DNA from: Pelagibacterium sp. 26DY04
GTDB taxonomy: Bacteria > Pseudomonadota > Alphaproteobacteria > Rhizobiales > Devosiaceae
Length of the DNA stretch: 64,000 bases
Direction of reading: 5' to 3'
NCBI RefSeq assembly: GCF_031202305.1
Contig: NZ_CP101731.1
Span: forward strand, 682,001-746,000
This document shows, in pieces, positions 61,474 through 64,000 of the stretch (its first letter is position 1; every line of letters begins with the position of its first letter). A model generated the notes under the pieces. The model searched no databases. It was not told where the DNA came from and saw only the letters and a list, made by a program, of their open reading frames with translations. A program made the position numbers and the translations under genes.

Positions 61474-62073
61474 CTAATTAGCGGGTTCCGGCAGCGGTGC
61501 GCTGGCCAGGGCCTGGATCTGATCGGTGCGGAACGTCCCCAGGCTTTCGAGGAATGCGCGGCCGTTTTCCTCGCCATAAGCCCGGTGGGAGAGGGCGAAA
61601 AGGAGTATGCCCGCATTGCCCTCGCCATCTTCATAGGGCGCATACCGATAGGCATTCCATTCGATAACGAGTTCGCCCTCGGCGGTTCTGTCGCTGAGCA
61701 GAAAATCCAAAAGCGCTTCCCCGCTCGCCTCATTCTCGATGAGGTCCATATTGAGCAGTGGATCGTTGGGACGGCCCTGGTTGAGGTTTTCCACCTGCGC
61801 CGCGGCGGCCTGCAGCGGCTCGATGGCGCCGATCAGCGTTTCGATGATGACCATGTCCTCGAAAGCCTCGACGGTCTGTCCGGCCGGGACATATTCATGC
61901 TTGATGTAATTGTCCTGCGGGTTCGAGCTCCACGCCAGTTCGTATTGCTCGCCACCCAACGCGATCGGCCCGGGCAGCCCGAGGTAATCGTTGATCTGGG
62001 CAAACGGAGCCGTCACCGACAGCGCATAGCCCATCGCAATCGCTGCCAGGCGCAGCGCGAACCCAAAACCCAT
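61474..62073 (-). CDS. Exported hypothetical protein
   Basis: 199 residues with signal peptide MGFGFALRLAAIAMGYALSVTAPFAQ. The mature part is acidic and carries no recognised motif; it includes YIKHEYVPAGQTVEAFEDMV and NAYRYAPYEDGEGNAGILLF. The second of two ATGs fits GGGAGG better. First gene of the exported-protein run, 91 bp after hmuV. Confidence 0.6.
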   Translation of the reverse strand: MGFGFALRLAAIAMGYALSVTAPFAQINDYLGLPGPIALGGEQYELAWSSNPQDNYIKHEYVPAGQTVEAFEDMVIIETLIGAIEPLQAAAAQVENLNQGRPNDPLLNMDLIENEASGEALLDFLLSDRTAEGELVIEWNAYRYAPYEDGEGNAGILLFALSHRAYGEENGRAFLESLGTFRTDQIQALASAPLPEPAN

Positions 62074-62163
62074 TGCCATCCCTCCCGCTCGGTTCCACCG
62101 GACTTTATCCGACCATTTTTGTCAGGAGTACGACAAGCCTTTATTCGTACGCCTTGATCGCGG

Positions 62164-62952
62164 CTACCGCGCCGATTGCGGCAGCAGGAAGGGCATGCCG
62201 GCCGGCGGCGTGCTGTTGAGGCGCAGGGGGCAGGCAAAAACCGTTTCGATCACCGCATCGGTGATCGCGGTGCGGCTCGTTCCTTGGGAGACCACCTGAC
62301 CCTGGCTCATCACCGCGATACGGTCCGCATACATCACCGCCAGGTTGAGATCGTGCAGCACCGCGATCACTCCGCCGCCCGCCTGCGCATAATCGCGCGC
62401 GATGTCCATGATCAGGAGCTGGTGGCGGATATCGAGGCTCGAAATCGGCTCGTCGAGCAGCAGGTAGCGCGGCTCGCCCTCGAGCACCGGCGCCCAGACC
62501 TGGCACAGCACGCGCGCCAATTGCACCCGCTGCTGCTCGCCCCCTGAAAGCTCGTTGTAGTACCGGCCGCCGAACCCGGCGAGATCCACACGGGCCAGCG
62601 CCATCTCCGGCAGGCGTTCGGCCTCACGTTCGGACACTCCCGATATGCCGCCCGAGAGCCCCAGCCGCACAACCTCGTGCACTGAAAATGGAAAGGTCAG
62701 CACGCTCGATTGCGGCAGCACCGCGCGGATCGCCGCGCTCTGCCAGGGTTTGAGGTTCTTGAGCGGATTGCCGTTGATGCTGACCTCGCCACGGGCGGCG
62801 ATTTCCCCGGTCAAGGCCTTCAGCAGTGTCGATTTCCCCGACCCGTTCGGCCCGACAATGACGGTCACCTCGCCCGGCCGCGCCGAAAAATCGACCCCTC
62901 GCAAAATCTCGCGCCGCCCGATCGCGTATCGGATATCGCTTGCGTGATACAT
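62164..62952 (-). CDS. hmuV: Haemin ABC transporter ATPase HmuV
   Basis: 262 residues. Walker A VGPNGSGKST, signature LSGGEQQRVQLARVL, Walker B YLLLDEPISSLDI and H-loop VLHDLNLAVMYAD. It belongs to the FecE/HmuV ATPases that import haem or siderophores. Six bases separate it from hmuU. The haem call follows from the sequence and the adjacent permease. Confidence 0.88.
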   Translation of the reverse strand: MYHASDIRYAIGRREILRGVDFSARPGEVTVIVGPNGSGKSTLLKALTGEIAARGEVSINGNPLKNLKPWQSAAIRAVLPQSSVLTFPFSVHEVVRLGLSGGISGVSEREAERLPEMALARVDLAGFGGRYYNELSGGEQQRVQLARVLCQVWAPVLEGEPRYLLLDEPISSLDIRHQLLIMDIARDYAQAGGGVIAVLHDLNLAVMYADRIAVMSQGQVVSQGTSRTAITDAVIETVFACPLRLNSTPPAGMPFLLPQSAR

Positions 62953-62958
62953 GGCTGA

Positions 62959-64000
62959 CTACCAGGCCAAATGGTTTCTGCGCCGAAGCAGGATATAGAG
63001 GAAAAACGGTCCCCCCACGCTCGCGGTGATGATGCCGATGGGCAGCTCCGCCGGTGCCACGATCACGCGGCTGATCGCGTCCGCGCCGAGCAGGAACGAG
63101 GCGCCCAGCAAGCCAGAGGCCGGCAGCAGATAGCGGTGATCGGGCCCGATCAGGATGCGCAGAAGGTGCGGCACGACGATGCCCACGAACCCGATGCCCC
63201 CGCTCACCGCCACGGCCGCGCCCACACAGGCGGCAACCGCCCCGATGGCGACATTCTTGAGCCTTTGGACATCGACACCCATGTGGTGGGCCGAGGCCTC
63301 GCCCAGCGTCAGCGCATTGAGCCCCCGCCACAGCATGAGCGAAACCACGATCCCGGTGACCATGAATGGCGCGCTGGCGATGACTTTCATCCAATTGGCT
63401 CCGGCCAGCGAACCCAGCCCCCAGAAGGTGAGGTCGCGCAACTGCACGTCGTTGGCGATATAGACCAGCATGCCCGTCACCGCGCCCGAGAGCGCTCCGA
63501 TGGCGATGCCCGCCAGCAGCATGGTGGCGATGGCCGTCTGCCCGCGCTGGGTCGATACCCGGTAAAGAATGATCGTCGTGAGCGCGCCGCCCCCAAACGC
63601 GGCGATCGGCACCGCGTAAATGTCTAGCACGGCGCTGATCGGCGCCAGCACCGTTCCGCCGAGCACGATGAACAGCACGGCGCCGAGCCCGGCGCCGGCC
63701 GAAACCCCCACTAGGCCGGGATCGGCCAGCGGGTTGCGGAACATGCCCTGCATGACGACGCCAGAGATGGCGAGTCCGGCCCCGACCATGGCGCCCAGCA
63801 CCATGCGCGGCAGCCGGATCTCGTTGATGATCAGCATGGCCCGTGCCGCCGAGGCGTCCTCGGCGCCCCCCAGCCCGAGCCAGATCGCCGCCGCATCGAG
63901 GGCCGAAACCCCCGAGGCGCCGGTGAACAGGCTCACGAGGATTGCCACCCCGAGCAGCGCCACGAGGCCAGCCAGCACCAGGCGCGCCAGCCCGCTTCGG
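62959..64000 (-). CDS. hmuU: Haemin ABC transporter permease HmuU, start beyond window
   Basis: FecCD-type permease with about ten membrane segments. Visible motifs include LPRMVLGAMVGAGLAISGVVMQGMFRNPLADPGLVGVSAGAG and a C-terminal FFLYILLRRRNHLAW. The frame has no stop up to the window edge, and the GTG at 63978 is unlikely to be the true start because the family has residues before it. Partial at the 5' end. Confidence 0.88.
   Translation of the reverse strand, partial: RSGLARLVLAGLVALLGVAILVSLFTGASGVSALDAAAIWLGLGGAEDASAARAMLIINEIRLPRMVLGAMVGAGLAISGVVMQGMFRNPLADPGLVGVSAGAGLGAVLFIVLGGTVLAPISAVLDIYAVPIAAFGGGALTTIILYRVSTQRGQTAIATMLLAGIAIGALSGAVTGMLVYIANDVQLRDLTFWGLGSLAGANWMKVIASAPFMVTGIVVSLMLWRGLNALTLGEASAHHMGVDVQRLKNVAIGAVAACVGAAVAVSGGIGFVGIVVPHLLRILIGPDHRYLLPASGLLGASFLLGADAISRVIVAPAELPIGIITASVGGPFFLYILLRRRNHLAW

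Noticed and set aside
1..64000. CRISPR arrays, insertion sequences, prophage
   Set aside because: No regular spacer-repeat array, transposase, integrase or phage structural gene was seen.

Overview
The window looks like chromosome of an alphaproteobacterium of the order Hyphomicrobiales (Rhizobiales). The reasons are a GcrA cell-cycle regulator, large alphaproteobacterial-type PstC and PstA permeases, a SAM-II riboswitch before metZ, an argD-argF-hslO run, a rhizobial-style palindromic intergenic repeat and high GC. Gene content suggests a Devosiaceae-like host, but this is inference. I see no insertion sequence, phage, CRISPR array or rRNA operon. There is one tRNA gene, tRNA-Gly(CCC).

Layout. 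1-2.3 kb: end of a DUF3422 gene, a PfkB-type sugar kinase and a PPK2 polyphosphate kinase. 2.4-10.1 kb: the complete phosphate module phoR-pstS-pstC-pstA-pstB-phoU-phoB, with a three-half-site Pho box before pstS. 10.2-15.2 kb: a HAD-UbiA fusion, a GtrA-like flippase candidate, an ABC exporter and a polytopic glycosyltransferase-like protein. 15.2-17.7 kb: two overlapping crcB genes, a DUF2798 protein, and a PACE-family efflux gene preceded by a guanidine-II (mini-ykkC) riboswitch. 17.7-22 kb: gcrA, then argD, argF and hslO. 22-26.7 kb: an RND efflux pair. 26.7-30.7 kb: trkH and metZ (SAM-II riboswitch plus terminator), and a long-form dCTP deaminase. 30.8-34.1 kb: proVWX for betaine uptake, then tRNA-Gly.

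34.7-43.3 kb is a catabolic island. It holds an ArsR-like regulator with a beta-rich C-terminal domain, a cytoplasmic GH51 arabinofuranosidase and a complete Dpp/Opp-type ABC importer. A common site, TATATC-N9-GATATA, lies before the regulator, the enzyme and the binding protein, so I infer one local regulon for uptake and hydrolysis of arabinose-containing oligosaccharides. 43.5-48.5 kb is a second island: a LacI regulator, a polar amino-acid-type ABC importer and a 2-hydroxyacid dehydrogenase. A perfect 16-bp palindrome precedes the importer and a 13/16 match precedes lacI.

48.6-51.1 kb: a pyruvyl-transferase-like protein overlapping an FrhB-like iron-sulfur protein. 51.1-55.3 kb: a luciferase-like flavin oxidoreductase, fdhD and an FdhF/YdeP molybdopterin oxidoreductase. 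55.5-58.3 kb: a NitT/TauT-type ABC importer interrupted by a composite palindromic repeat. 58.4-62.1 kb: a compact minus-strand series of unrecognised, mostly exported proteins. 62.2-64 kb: hmuV and the start-truncated hmuU for haem uptake.

The most novel-looking signals are the riboswitch-PACE pairing, the shared operator of the arabinoside regulon, the HAD-UbiA/GtrA cluster and the exported-protein operon next to hmuUV.
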